From the NCBI GenBank assembly GCA_016200745.1, contig JACQEF010000336.1, forward strand, positions 1 to 8,059: 8,059 bases of DNA, written 5' to 3'. Both the position numbers and the translations under genes were made by a program. The notes under the pieces are model-generated. The model was not told the origin of the DNA. It searched no databases and saw nothing but the letters and a program-made list of their open reading frames with translations. Positions 1 through 6,708 of the stretch are shown here, in pieces. Each line of letters starts with the position of its first letter. Position 1 is the first letter of the stretch. The stretch is from Chloroflexota bacterium (GTDB lineage Bacteria > Chloroflexota > Limnocylindria > Limnocylindrales > CSP1-4).

Positions 1-1265
1 ATCCGGCCGGCGAACCAGGTCACGAGCACGATGGTCGCCAGCAGGAGCGCCACCGCGATGCCCACCTCGAGCAGGCCAGCGGTTCCGGCCGCGAGGCGCG
101 ACAGCATCATGTAGGGCGACAGGAACGGGACCCAGGAAAGCGCGACCACCCATGCCGCGTTGGGATCGAACATCCCGATCGAGCTGTACGTCGCGATGAG
201 AAAACCCGCGGAGCCCGCGAGGGTCAGCGGCTGGACGATCTGGTTGACGTCTTCCTGCCGGCTGACCAACGAACCAGCGGCGGCGAACAGCACGGCATAC
301 AGGACGAAGCCCAGCACGAAGAACACCGAGAACGCCACGAGGACCGTGGGCGTCAGGCCTGATGGCAGACTCGGCCCGCCGGATTCGCCGAGGACGATCG
401 AGGCGACCTGGCCTTCGGCGAGGAGGGCGGCGAGCGTTGCGCCGACCACCGCCACGAACTGGAGCAGGGCCGCCGCGCTCACCCCGAGGACCTTGCCGGC
501 GAGGATCTGGAACGGCGATGCCGCCACCAGGACGATCTCCATCATCCGGCTGGCCTTCTCCTCCACGACGCTCTGGGCCACCCAGGTCCCGTACAGGATG
601 ATGGCCAGCAGCAGGAACATCTCCAGGGCGAAGATCAGTGCCGTGTCGGCGAGATCCTGGGCATTCGCCTCCGAGCTCGCCGCGGGCTTCGACAAGTCCG
701 GCGACCGGATCGTGACCTGGGGCGGGACGAACAGGCTGGCCTGATCCGAGGGCGTGAGGCCGATTCGTCCAAGCCGGTCGGCGACCGCGATCGACGTCGC
801 CGCCTGTCGGCTGATGAGCGCCGTACGGCCGCTGTCGGGCTCGCTCGTGTACACGGTGAAGACGGCCTCTCCGCCGGCGTCGCGCTCGACGTCGAGGAGG
901 GCGTTGAGCTTGCCGTCGAGGACCCGCCGACGGTCGGCCTCCAGGTCCGTGGACCTGACGATCGTGTACGCCTTGGCCGTGGTCGCCGGGGCGCCACCCG
1001 CGTCCCGGGACGGCGGCGGGTTCAGGAGGGCGTCAAGCGTCGCGATCGGGTCACCGTGCAGATCCGTCGCGCCGACGTAGACGGCGACGCGGGTCGAGTC
1101 GCGGTTCAGGTAGCCGATGACGACGGGCACGAGGCCGACTGCGACGGCCACGATGATCAGGACGAGCGTCGAGATGACGAACGTGCGGGTCCTGGCCCGG
1201 GTGACGAACTCCCGCCGGGCGATCGCGATGATGTTGCCCGTATCGGCCTGCACGAGCGATCTCAT
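1..1265 (-). CDS. ABC-2 type transporter permease, NatB/YhaP-like (C-terminus cut by window edge)
   Basis: Membrane subunit of an ABC exporter, paired with the ATPase just upstream. 421 codons are readable before the left edge cuts the gene. Residues about 28-51 form a first membrane helix. A long polar segment (about 52-205) follows and probably lies outside the membrane. Further helices lie near 208-230, 258-283, 306-332, about 345-362 and 398-420. The segment after the second helix (SVVEEKASRMMEIVLVAAS, 232-250, followed by a PFQILAGK stretch) is the hallmark of NatB/YhaP permeases. The ATG at 1265 overlaps the ATPase stop as ATGA and has only a weak Shine-Dalgarno sequence, so translation is probably coupled. 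Relatives include sodium exporters and uncharacterised exporters; the substrate cannot be read from sequence. Family assignment is firm, function is not. Confidence 0.9.
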   Translation of the reverse strand, partial: MRSLVQADTGNIIAIARREFVTRARTRTFVISTLVLIIVAVAVGLVPVVIGYLNRDSTRVAVYVGATDLHGDPIATLDALLNPPPSRDAGGAPATTAKAYTIVRSTDLEADRRRVLDGKLNALLDVERDAGGEAVFTVYTSEPDSGRTALISRQAATSIAVADRLGRIGLTPSDQASLFVPPQVTIRSPDLSKPAASSEANAQDLADTALIFALEMFLLLAIILYGTWVAQSVVEEKASRMMEIVLVAASPFQILAGKVLGVSAAALLQFVAVVGATLAALLAEGQVASIVLGESGGPSLPSGLTPTVLVAFSVFFVLGFVLYAVLFAAAGSLVSRQEDVNQIVQPLTLAGSAGFLIATYSSIGMFDPNAAWVVALSWVPFLSPYMMLSRLAAGTAGLLEVGIAVALLLATIVLVTWFAGR

Positions 1266-2212
1266 CGCCCCGACTCGACCGGGACCGCCGCGAGTGTGCG
1301 CTCGTCGGCCGCCGTCGCTCCGACCTGCTCGATGAAGATCTCCTCGATCGACGGCTCGCTGATCTCGAACCGCGTCACGTATTCGTGCCGGGCCAGCGCC
1401 TCCTGGAGGATCGCTTCGGGATCGACACCGGACCCGACCTGGACTTCGTGGTAGTCGAGCCCGGAACGCGTGACCGTCGCGTCCGCGCGGCTGTCCAGCC
1501 AATCGAGGTCCTGGTTGCCGGACACGCCGAGGCGCACGACGAGGCGGCCGGCCTGCCGTTTGACGTCGGCTGTCGGCCCCGAGACGACCAGGCGCCCGCG
1601 GTTGATGATCGCGATCGCGTCGCACAGCTCCTCGACCGCTTCCATCTGATGGGTGCTGAAGATGATCGCCTTGCCGCGGTCGCGCAGCTCCTTGAAGGCA
1701 TCCTTGAGCAGGGCCGCGTTGATCGGGTCGAGGCCGCTGAACGGTTCGTCCAGCAGCAGAACGTCCGGGTCGTGGAGGATCGCGCCGATGAACTGCACCT
1801 TCTGCTGGTTGCCCTTGCTCAGTTGCTCGGCGTTCCGATCGGCGTAGTCGGCGATCCGGAAGCGGGCAAGCCAATGGCGTGCCCGCCGAGCGGCCTCCGC
1901 ACGCGGCAGCCCGAAGAGCGACCCGACGAAGATGAGCTGATCGAGGACCTTCATCCGCTGATAGAGGCCTCGCTCTTCGGGGAGGTACCCCCAGGTCCGG
2001 CGCGCAGCCTTGGCCGCCGGCTGCCCCCGCCACGTCACCGCGCCCTCGTCCGGGTGCAGGATGTCGAGCACGATTCGCATCGTCGTCGTCTTGCCCGCTC
2101 CGTTCGGCCCGAGGAAGCCGAACACCTGGCCAGGCTCGACGGCGAAGCTGATGCCGTCGAGCGCCTGGACTTCGCCGAACCGTTTCCGGAGCGCGTTGAT
2201 GGCGAGGGTCAC
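1262..2212 (-). CDS. ABC transporter ATP-binding protein, NatA/YhaQ-like
   Basis: ATPase that powers the permease encoded directly downstream. From the chosen start it is 316 residues. All nucleotide-binding motifs are visible: Walker A GPNGAGKT (35-42), signature LSKGNQQK (131-138), Walker B VLLLDEP (151-157), D-loop SGLD (159-162) and H-loop STH (186-188). At the Q-loop the protein reads GYLPEERGLY (75-84), with Glu where most ABC ATPases have Gln; from memory this is typical of the YhaQ branch. Residues about 220-316 are the extra C-terminal domain often seen in this family (DUF4162-like). I chose the GTG at 2212 because AGGAGGT stands 4 bases upstream and the protein then begins MTLAINALRKRFG, as usual for the family. 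A GTG at 2242 would add ten residues but falls inside the candidate promoter. Confidence 0.93.
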   Translation of the reverse strand: MTLAINALRKRFGEVQALDGISFAVEPGQVFGFLGPNGAGKTTTMRIVLDILHPDEGAVTWRGQPAAKAARRTWGYLPEERGLYQRMKVLDQLIFVGSLFGLPRAEAARRARHWLARFRIADYADRNAEQLSKGNQQKVQFIGAILHDPDVLLLDEPFSGLDPINAALLKDAFKELRDRGKAIIFSTHQMEAVEELCDAIAIINRGRLVVSGPTADVKRQAGRLVVRLGVSGNQDLDWLDSRADATVTRSGLDYHEVQVGSGVDPEAILQEALARHEYVTRFEISEPSIEEIFIEQVGATAADERTLAAVPVESGR

Positions 2213-2216
2213 GCCG

Positions 2217-2223
2217 ACCTCCT
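2217..2223 (-). promoter_or_regulatory. Ribosome binding site of the ABC ATPase
   Basis: AGGAGGT, a near-complete anti-16S match, ends 4 bases before the GTG at 2212. It decides in favour of this start over the in-frame GTG at 2242, which has no comparable site. Confidence 0.75.
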
Positions 2224-2242
2224 GCCTTCTGGGATCCGCCAC

Positions 2243-2271
2243 ACGCTATCGATTCCCGATGCCCGGTCCAA
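2243..2271 (-). promoter_or_regulatory. Candidate promoter of the exporter operon
   Basis: On the minus strand TTGGAC (2271-2266) is followed after 17 bases by TAGCGT (2248-2243). Each box matches the sigma-70-type consensus at only about half of its positions, but spacing is ideal. Transcription would start near 2236 and give a leader of about 24 bases carrying the ribosome binding site. It lies in the gap between the small membrane protein gene and the ATPase gene. Matches are weak, so this is a suggestion only. Confidence 0.3.
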
Positions 2272-2342
2272 GGGCTGGTCGGCCCGTTCTGCTCGCCGTG
2301 GGGCGGGCCGGGCGTCGCGGGTCGCGCGCCCGCGGTCGGACG

Positions 2343-2495
2343 TCATCGAGCAGACACGACTCTACCGACGAGTGCGCCGATGATGATCCCGATCAGCACG
2401 CCGAGGATCACCTCGTCGAGGAGCAAGCCGAGGATCAGCCCCATGGCGGCGCCAACGCCGGCCGTGATCGGCGGTTCGAATGCCCGACGCAACAT
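2343..2495 (-). CDS. Small glycine-zipper membrane protein, 50 aa
   Basis: A short gene of unknown function. The ATG at 2495 follows GAGGAG with a 6-base gap, and the frame ends in TGA at 2343. The peptide is almost entirely two hydrophobic helices (about 11-26 and 29-47) joined by an Asp-Glu turn at 27-28. Glycines fall on every fourth residue: 15, 19, 23 in the first helix and 32, 36, 40, 44 in the second. This is a glycine zipper, a pattern that lets helices pack closely in a membrane. The ends are basic (Arg 3, 4 and Arg 45, 50). The gene begins 30 bases after the serine hydrolase stop and is probably cotranscribed with it. The good ribosome site, regular glycine pattern and fit into the gap make a chance frame unlikely. 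Similar short glycine-zipper proteins occur as uncharacterised families; I cannot name one. Confidence 0.7.
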   Translation of the reverse strand: MLRRAFEPPITAGVGAAMGLILGLLLDEVILGVLIGIIIGALVGRVVSAR

Positions 2496-2501
2496 GTCTC
2501 A

Positions 2502-2507
2502 CTCCTC
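2502..2507 (-). promoter_or_regulatory. Ribosome binding site of the small membrane protein
   Basis: GAGGAG lies 6 bases before the ATG at 2495, an optimal spacing. It is the main evidence that the 50-residue frame is translated. Confidence 0.65.
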
Positions 2508-2525
2508 GTGGCGGCCGGCGGACGG

Positions 2526-4544
2526 TCAGCCGAAGCCCCACCCGATCAACTGCCAGCCGGCGAGCTGCGAGACGACCGCGAGGCTCGCCAACACGAGCAA
2601 CGCGTGCCGGAGCGGGTCGGCACGCGGCCACCATCCCTTCGTCCAGCCGGTCACCGCCAGGATCGCGAGGCCACTGGCCGCGACCGTGAGCCCGAAGGGA
2701 AGATGCAGCAGGAGGCGCTGGGCCGACGGGAAGTTCAGCCAGCCAAGGAAGCCGGCGTCTGCGAGGCCCGGGATCGCGGCGACCAACGCGATCGCGCCGA
2801 TCATCAGGACCGCCGTGAGCGTCCCCGCGATGCCCAGGAGCAGGCGCCGCCCCCGGTGCGTCGCGATGCCGTCCGGGTTGGCCTCGGCGACCCTGCCGCG
2901 TCGTCGGATCGTGGAAACGAACGCCATGATCAGCCACCAGCCGGAGACGACTGCCGACGCGGCGAGCAGGGCCCACTGCCATGGCGCCGGACCTGCGACC
3001 CGGGAGAGCTCGAAGTTGCGCCAGGTGGGCGGTTGTCTTCGAAGGTCGAGTGTCTCCCCGTTGCCGGCGAGGAAGAGCCCAGGCTCGATCTCCGACAGTC
3101 GCTGCCGCGCGACGACGCCGTCCTCGACCGATTCGAAGAAGGGCAGGCCGGATTCCACGAGGAACCGCCCTGGCGGTCCAACCGGGTCCACCAACCCCCA
3201 GGCAACCGTCCGGTACCCACCGGCGTACGCGGCCCATCGGGTCGCCTCGTCACCTGACGGAGGCCTGGCGAGCTCGGCGATGGTCTGCGCCAGACCTTCC
3301 GGGGGCACCCAATGACCGTCCCGCTGGACGACGGGAGCCTGGGCCGGGAGTGCCAGCAAACGGTCGTGGTAGATGCTGCCCGGCTCGTGCACGAGGTCGC
3401 CGAGGATCGACAGCGCGAGGTCGCCCTGGAGGTCGTGATCGGATGCGTTGGTCAGGATGGCGATGCCGAGCTGCAACTGCGGGAGCCACCACAGGTCGGC
3501 CAGGAAGCCGTAGCTCCCGCCGCCGTGGCTGAACAGGTCGGCGTTCCTCGCCGCGTACCAGCCGGTTCGGGCGACGCCGAGCGCGTAGCCTGCCCGCTCG
3601 CCGGCGTGCGGTGCGGGGACCATCCGCTGCTCCGTTACCAGCGATGGGTCGAGGACCACCTGGCCGTCGATCGAGCCCTCGTTCAACTGGAAGCGAAGGA
3701 AGCGGGCCAGGTCGGACGCGCTGGCGTAGAGGCCGCCCGCCGCCGTCATGGGGATATCGAGCGGCACCTCGGGGAGCAGGGAAATGTGGCCGATGGCGCG
3801 GTTGGTCGTCGCCCGGATCTCGGCGCGATCGAACGTGCTCCCAGCCATTCCGAGTGGCATGAGCAGCAGATCGCGCATCAGCGCGGCGAAGGGTCGTGCG
3901 TAGACGGACTCGAGGACGTGGCCGGCGAGGTCGATGCCGAGGTTCGAGTAGGCATAGCCGGTCCCCACCGGGAATCGCAGCCAGGTGTCCGAGATGCTGT
4001 GGACATGGTCGCCGAAGTCGCCGGGATCGAGCTCGTTGTTGTTGCCGACCGGCGCTTCCTGGGTCAACCCCGCGGTGTGACTGAGCAGCCTGCGGAGGGT
4101 GATCTTCCGCTCGGGGCGCTCCTCGAACGCGCTATGGACCGTGAAGTCCGGCAGGTAGGTGGTGATCGGCTGGTCCAGCGCGACCTTGCCGGCCTGGACG
4201 GCCCGCATCACGGCCGTCGCGGTGAACGTCTTCGACATCGACTGGACGCTGAAGATCGTGTCCGTGTCGACCGGGGCGGACCCATCGCCGTCGACATGGC
4301 CGAACCCCTGCGACCAGAGGACCCGGTCCCCGTCGACCAGCGCCACGGCCAGCCCCGGGATGTCCTGCTCGGCCATCAGCTCCGGGATCCGCCGCTGATA
4401 TGTCGCGATGATGCCCGCCGCGCCGCCGGTGTCCACGACCGGCGTGGCGGCGACAGCCGCGACAACCACGCCTGGCGTCGACGCGACGGACCAGACGATC
4501 GCGGCTGTCACGAGACCCGATCGTGCGCGGGAAACGCCGATCAT
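2526..4544 (-). CDS. Serine hydrolase, beta-lactamase class C / penicillin-binding family, with C-terminal membrane domain
   Basis: Predicted exported hydrolase of 672 residues. Residues 1-34 look like a signal peptide or anchor: a basic start, a long hydrophobic stretch and small residues near 29-33. The catalytic domain (about 45-390) carries the class C triad motifs: SMSK (102-105, nucleophile Ser102 and Lys105), YSN (199-201) and HGG (340-342, in place of the usual KTG). Such enzymes act on D-amino-acid peptides or esters, and few are true beta-lactamases. A linker (about 395-520) leads to four membrane helices (about 523-543, 567-592, 610-632, 647-669), so the enzyme domain is probably held on the outer face of the membrane. 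The chosen ATG gives a proper signal peptide and follows GAGGAG, though at a long 12-base gap. ATGs at 4589 and 4628 would add arginine-rich residues and lack a good site. The gene follows the sugar kinases after 163 bases and precedes the glycine-zipper gene. The substrate is unknown. Confidence 0.9.
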   Translation of the reverse strand: MIGVSRARSGLVTAAIVWSVASTPGVVVAAVAATPVVDTGGAAGIIATYQRRIPELMAEQDIPGLAVALVDGDRVLWSQGFGHVDGDGSAPVDTDTIFSVQSMSKTFTATAVMRAVQAGKVALDQPITTYLPDFTVHSAFEERPERKITLRRLLSHTAGLTQEAPVGNNNELDPGDFGDHVHSISDTWLRFPVGTGYAYSNLGIDLAGHVLESVYARPFAALMRDLLLMPLGMAGSTFDRAEIRATTNRAIGHISLLPEVPLDIPMTAAGGLYASASDLARFLRFQLNEGSIDGQVVLDPSLVTEQRMVPAPHAGERAGYALGVARTGWYAARNADLFSHGGGSYGFLADLWWLPQLQLGIAILTNASDHDLQGDLALSILGDLVHEPGSIYHDRLLALPAQAPVVQRDGHWVPPEGLAQTIAELARPPSGDEATRWAAYAGGYRTVAWGLVDPVGPPGRFLVESGLPFFESVEDGVVARQRLSEIEPGLFLAGNGETLDLRRQPPTWRNFELSRVAGPAPWQWALLAASAVVSGWWLIMAFVSTIRRRGRVAEANPDGIATHRGRRLLLGIAGTLTAVLMIGAIALVAAIPGLADAGFLGWLNFPSAQRLLLHLPFGLTVAASGLAILAVTGWTKGWWPRADPLRHALLVLASLAVVSQLAGWQLIGWGFG

Positions 4545-4556
4545 CTGGAACCGGGT

Positions 4557-4562
4557 CTCCTC
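4557..4562 (-). promoter_or_regulatory. Possible ribosome binding site of the serine hydrolase
   Basis: GAGGAG stands 12 bases before the ATG at 4544, longer than ideal. It is the only strong Shine-Dalgarno match between 4545 and 4707. Together with the signal peptide it favours this start. Confidence 0.45.
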
Positions 4563-4707
4563 GCGCCATCGGCCAACGGGCGATCGCATTCGAGCCGCCG
4601 TTCGGGCCGCCGCTGAGGATCCGCGCATCGGCTGGGCACGCGCCAGAGCCGTTCGTCACGTTGCGGCACGGGATCGGCGAGCACGAGGTACGGAGCCGGC
4701 GGTCTAC

Positions 4708-5709
4708 CTAGCGGTCGATCCGGTCGAGGGTGATCGCCGGCAAGATCCGGTCAGCGTCGTGCGGGTCGAACTCGCCCTGCCCGGGCCGGAGCGCGTTCGC
4801 CGCGGCGACCGCCCCACCTCGCCGGGCGGCTTCCGGCAGCGAATGCCCGGAACCGAGCGCCACCAGCAGCCCGGCGAGCAGCGAGTCGCCGCTCCCCACC
4901 GGGTAGCGGCCGCGCTCGGGCGGCGGGCCCACTCGCCAGGCAACCCCGGCCTCGTCGAGGACGACCGCGCCGTCCGCTCCCCGCGTCACCAGCACGGCGC
5001 CGGCGGTCCGGGCCCGCAGCGCTCGTGCCGCCGCGAGGACGTCCACCTCGTCCGCACCGGCCGTGCCCGCCGCCGCGGCCGCCTCGCGAGCGTTCACCTT
5101 CACCAGCCACGGGCGTGCCGGCAGCGCCTCGTCCAGGGCGCTCCGGTCCGCGTCGACGACGGTCCGGGCGCCGAGGCGAGCCGCCTCCACGGTGAGGCTC
5201 GCATAGGCGTTCACCGGGGCGCCGGGCGGCAGGCTCCCGGCCAGGACGGCCAGCGAGCCGGCCGCATCGTCTGCCAGCTCCGTCGCGAGCGCCTCGCGGA
5301 CCTTCGCCCAGCCGTTCGCCTCCAGCCTCAGGCCCGGCTCATAGAACTCCGTCAGCCGGCCGGTCCGCTCGTCGAGCACGGAAAGGCACGTCCGTGTCTC
5401 CCCGTCGATCCGCACGGCCCGGGCGTCGATGGCGCGGGCCCGGAGGGCGGCCTCCATCCAGTCACCCGCTTGCCCGCCGAGGACGGCGAGTGCCCGGACC
5501 GGCATGCCGAGGGTCGCCGCCGCCCGTGCGACGTTGAGCGCCTTCCCGCCGGGCACGACCGACAGCAGCGCGGGGCGATGGATCTCACCGGGGCGGAGCT
5601 GGTCCACGCTGGCGATCTTGTCGATCGCCGCGTTCAGGGAGACGCACACCAGCCGGCGCGGCCAGGAGGCCGCCGATTGAGCCGCGTGGAGCGCGACCTC
5701 GGGGGTCAC
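4708..5709 (-). CDS. PfkB-family kinase of the 1-phosphofructokinase / tagatose-6-phosphate kinase branch
   Basis: Cytoplasmic sugar-phosphate kinase of 333 residues, close to the usual length of about 310. The start resembles FruK/LacC (VSLNAAIDK, 23-31, compared with the usual TLNPALD). It then has the first PfkB signature GGKALNVARAAATLG (54-68), AGSLPPG (157-163) typical of 1-phosphofructokinases, Asn206 in KVNAREA, and the ATP-site motif VGSGDS (271-276) with catalytic Asp275. FruK phosphorylates fructose-1-phosphate and LacC tagatose-6-phosphate, both giving 1,6-bisphosphates. Next to a LacD-type aldolase, either fits. I chose the GTG at 5709: GAGGTG lies 6 bases upstream and overlaps the TGA of the preceding kinase, implying coupled translation. 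A GTG at 5718 is possible. Longer readings into 5898 only add arginine-rich residues overlapping the upstream gene. Family is firm; exact substrate is inferred. Confidence 0.9.
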   Translation of the reverse strand: MTPEVALHAAQSAASWPRRLVCVSLNAAIDKIASVDQLRPGEIHRPALLSVVPGGKALNVARAAATLGMPVRALAVLGGQAGDWMEAALRARAIDARAVRIDGETRTCLSVLDERTGRLTEFYEPGLRLEANGWAKVREALATELADDAAGSLAVLAGSLPPGAPVNAYASLTVEAARLGARTVVDADRSALDEALPARPWLVKVNAREAAAAAGTAGADEVDVLAAARALRARTAGAVLVTRGADGAVVLDEAGVAWRVGPPPERGRYPVGSGDSLLAGLLVALGSGHSLPEAARRGGAVAAANALRPGQGEFDPHDADRILPAITLDRIDR

Positions 5710-5715
5710 CCGGTG

Positions 5716-5721
5716 CACCTC
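5716..5721 (-). promoter_or_regulatory. Ribosome binding site embedded in the upstream stop codon
   Basis: GAGGTG, 6 bases before the GTG at 5709, shares two bases with the TGA stop (5722-5720) of the preceding kinase. A ribosome terminating there would sit on the start region of the next gene, which suggests reinitiation. Confidence 0.5.
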
Positions 5722-6700
5722 ACCCGAGCAGGCCCGACGATCGCGCCGCCGCCTCGGCGTCGGCGAGCGTCGGTTGGGCCGCCGTGCCACCGATGCGACG
5801 CGTGGACAGCGAGCCGCACGAGACGCCCACCGCGAGGCAGTCGCGAACCGGTCGGCCGGCGAGCCACGCGGCGAGGAACCCCGCGTCGAACGAATCACCC
5901 GCGCCCGTCGTGTCGACCGTCTCGACGGCGATCGCGGGCATCCGCGTGATCGTTCCGTCCGGCTCGCCGGCGAGCGCCCCGTCGGCCCCGCACTTCACGG
6001 CGACGACGTGCGGGCCCATCGCGGCCAGCGCGAGTGCCGCCTCCTCGGTCGATTCGCGGCCCGTGATCCGCACCGCTTCGGCGGCATTCGGGAGGAAGAC
6101 GGTCGTGTGGGCAAGGATCGCCCGGAGGCCGCCGTCCCATGCGCCGCTCGGGTCCCAGTTGCAGTCGAACGACGTCGTGATGCCTGCCCGTCGCGCGGCG
6201 GCGAACCGCTCGGCCAGCTTCGGCCGGAGGGCATCGAGCAGGAAGACGCTGCCGACGTGCAGGTGGCGGGCTCGGTCGAGGAGGACCGCCGGCACGTCCT
6301 CGTCGCGGAGCAGCGGCACCGTGCCCGGCGCGGTGAGGATCGCCCGATCTCCGTCGCCGGCCAGGATCACCGACGCCCCGGTCGGCAGCGTGTCGTCGAC
6401 CCGGCAGGCCGACACGTCGATGCCGTGCCCGCGCATCGTGTCGAGCATGAACCGGCCCATGGGGTCGTCGCCGACGACGCCCACGAACGCCACCCGCAAC
6501 CCGAGCCGCGCGGCGCCACAGGCGAAGATCGCGGATGAGCTGCCCACGACGAGGTCGATCGTGTCCACCAGCCGCTCGACCTGCCCGAATTGCGGTCGCG
6601 GGTCGATCGCGCGCACGATGACGTCGGGGTTGATCTCGCCCAGGACCAGGACGTCGACATCGCGATCGGCGCTTCCCGACACGCGATTCCCGTCGTTCAT
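5720..6700 (-). CDS. PfkB-family carbohydrate kinase (ribokinase-like)
   Basis: Cytoplasmic sugar kinase of 326 residues, normal length for the family. After a short polar start comes the first strand VLVLGEINPDVIV (17-29), then a PfkB substrate-side segment VGSSSAIFACGAARLG (52-67), where ribokinases have a GGKGANQA-type loop. FLPNAAEA (203-210) corresponds to the conserved PNxxE region. DTTGAGDSF (263-271) is the textbook PfkB signature, with catalytic base Asp269 and the anion hole GAGD. Substrate specificity is not readable; ketoses, ribose, deoxy-sugar acids and nucleosides are all used by relatives. The ATG at 6700 lies 8 bases after the aldolase stop with only a poor Shine-Dalgarno sequence, suggesting coupled translation. 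GTG at 6682 is an alternative. Next to a second kinase and an aldolase, it is likely to make the first phosphorylation of a free sugar; that role is an inference from gene order. Confidence 0.9.
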   Translation of the reverse strand: MNDGNRVSGSADRDVDVLVLGEINPDVIVRAIDPRPQFGQVERLVDTIDLVVGSSSAIFACGAARLGLRVAFVGVVGDDPMGRFMLDTMRGHGIDVSACRVDDTLPTGASVILAGDGDRAILTAPGTVPLLRDEDVPAVLLDRARHLHVGSVFLLDALRPKLAERFAAARRAGITTSFDCNWDPSGAWDGGLRAILAHTTVFLPNAAEAVRITGRESTEEAALALAAMGPHVVAVKCGADGALAGEPDGTITRMPAIAVETVDTTGAGDSFDAGFLAAWLAGRPVRDCLAVGVSCGSLSTRRIGGTAAQPTLADAEAAARSSGLLG

Positions 6701-6708
6701 GTCACCGT

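Noticed and set aside
1385..3257. Two long plus-strand frames opposite the ABC ATPase, small protein and hydrolase end
   Set aside because: They mirror coding genes on the other strand and have low-complexity composition.
3312..4616. Plus-strand open frame of 434 codons opposite the serine hydrolase
   Set aside because: Shadow of the hydrolase reading frame, which carries complete catalytic motifs; no motif or start signal on the plus strand.
4545..4707. Terminator or promoter between the second kinase and the serine hydrolase
   Set aside because: I found no stem-loop with a T-run and no -35/-10 pair with acceptable spacing. Readthrough or an unseen promoter are both possible.
4408..5949. 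Plus-strand open frame of 513 codons opposite the kinases and the hydrolase start
   Set aside because: It lies antisense to well-supported genes, and its product is rich in Arg, Gly and Pro with no recognisable motif. Long antisense frames are expected at this GC content.
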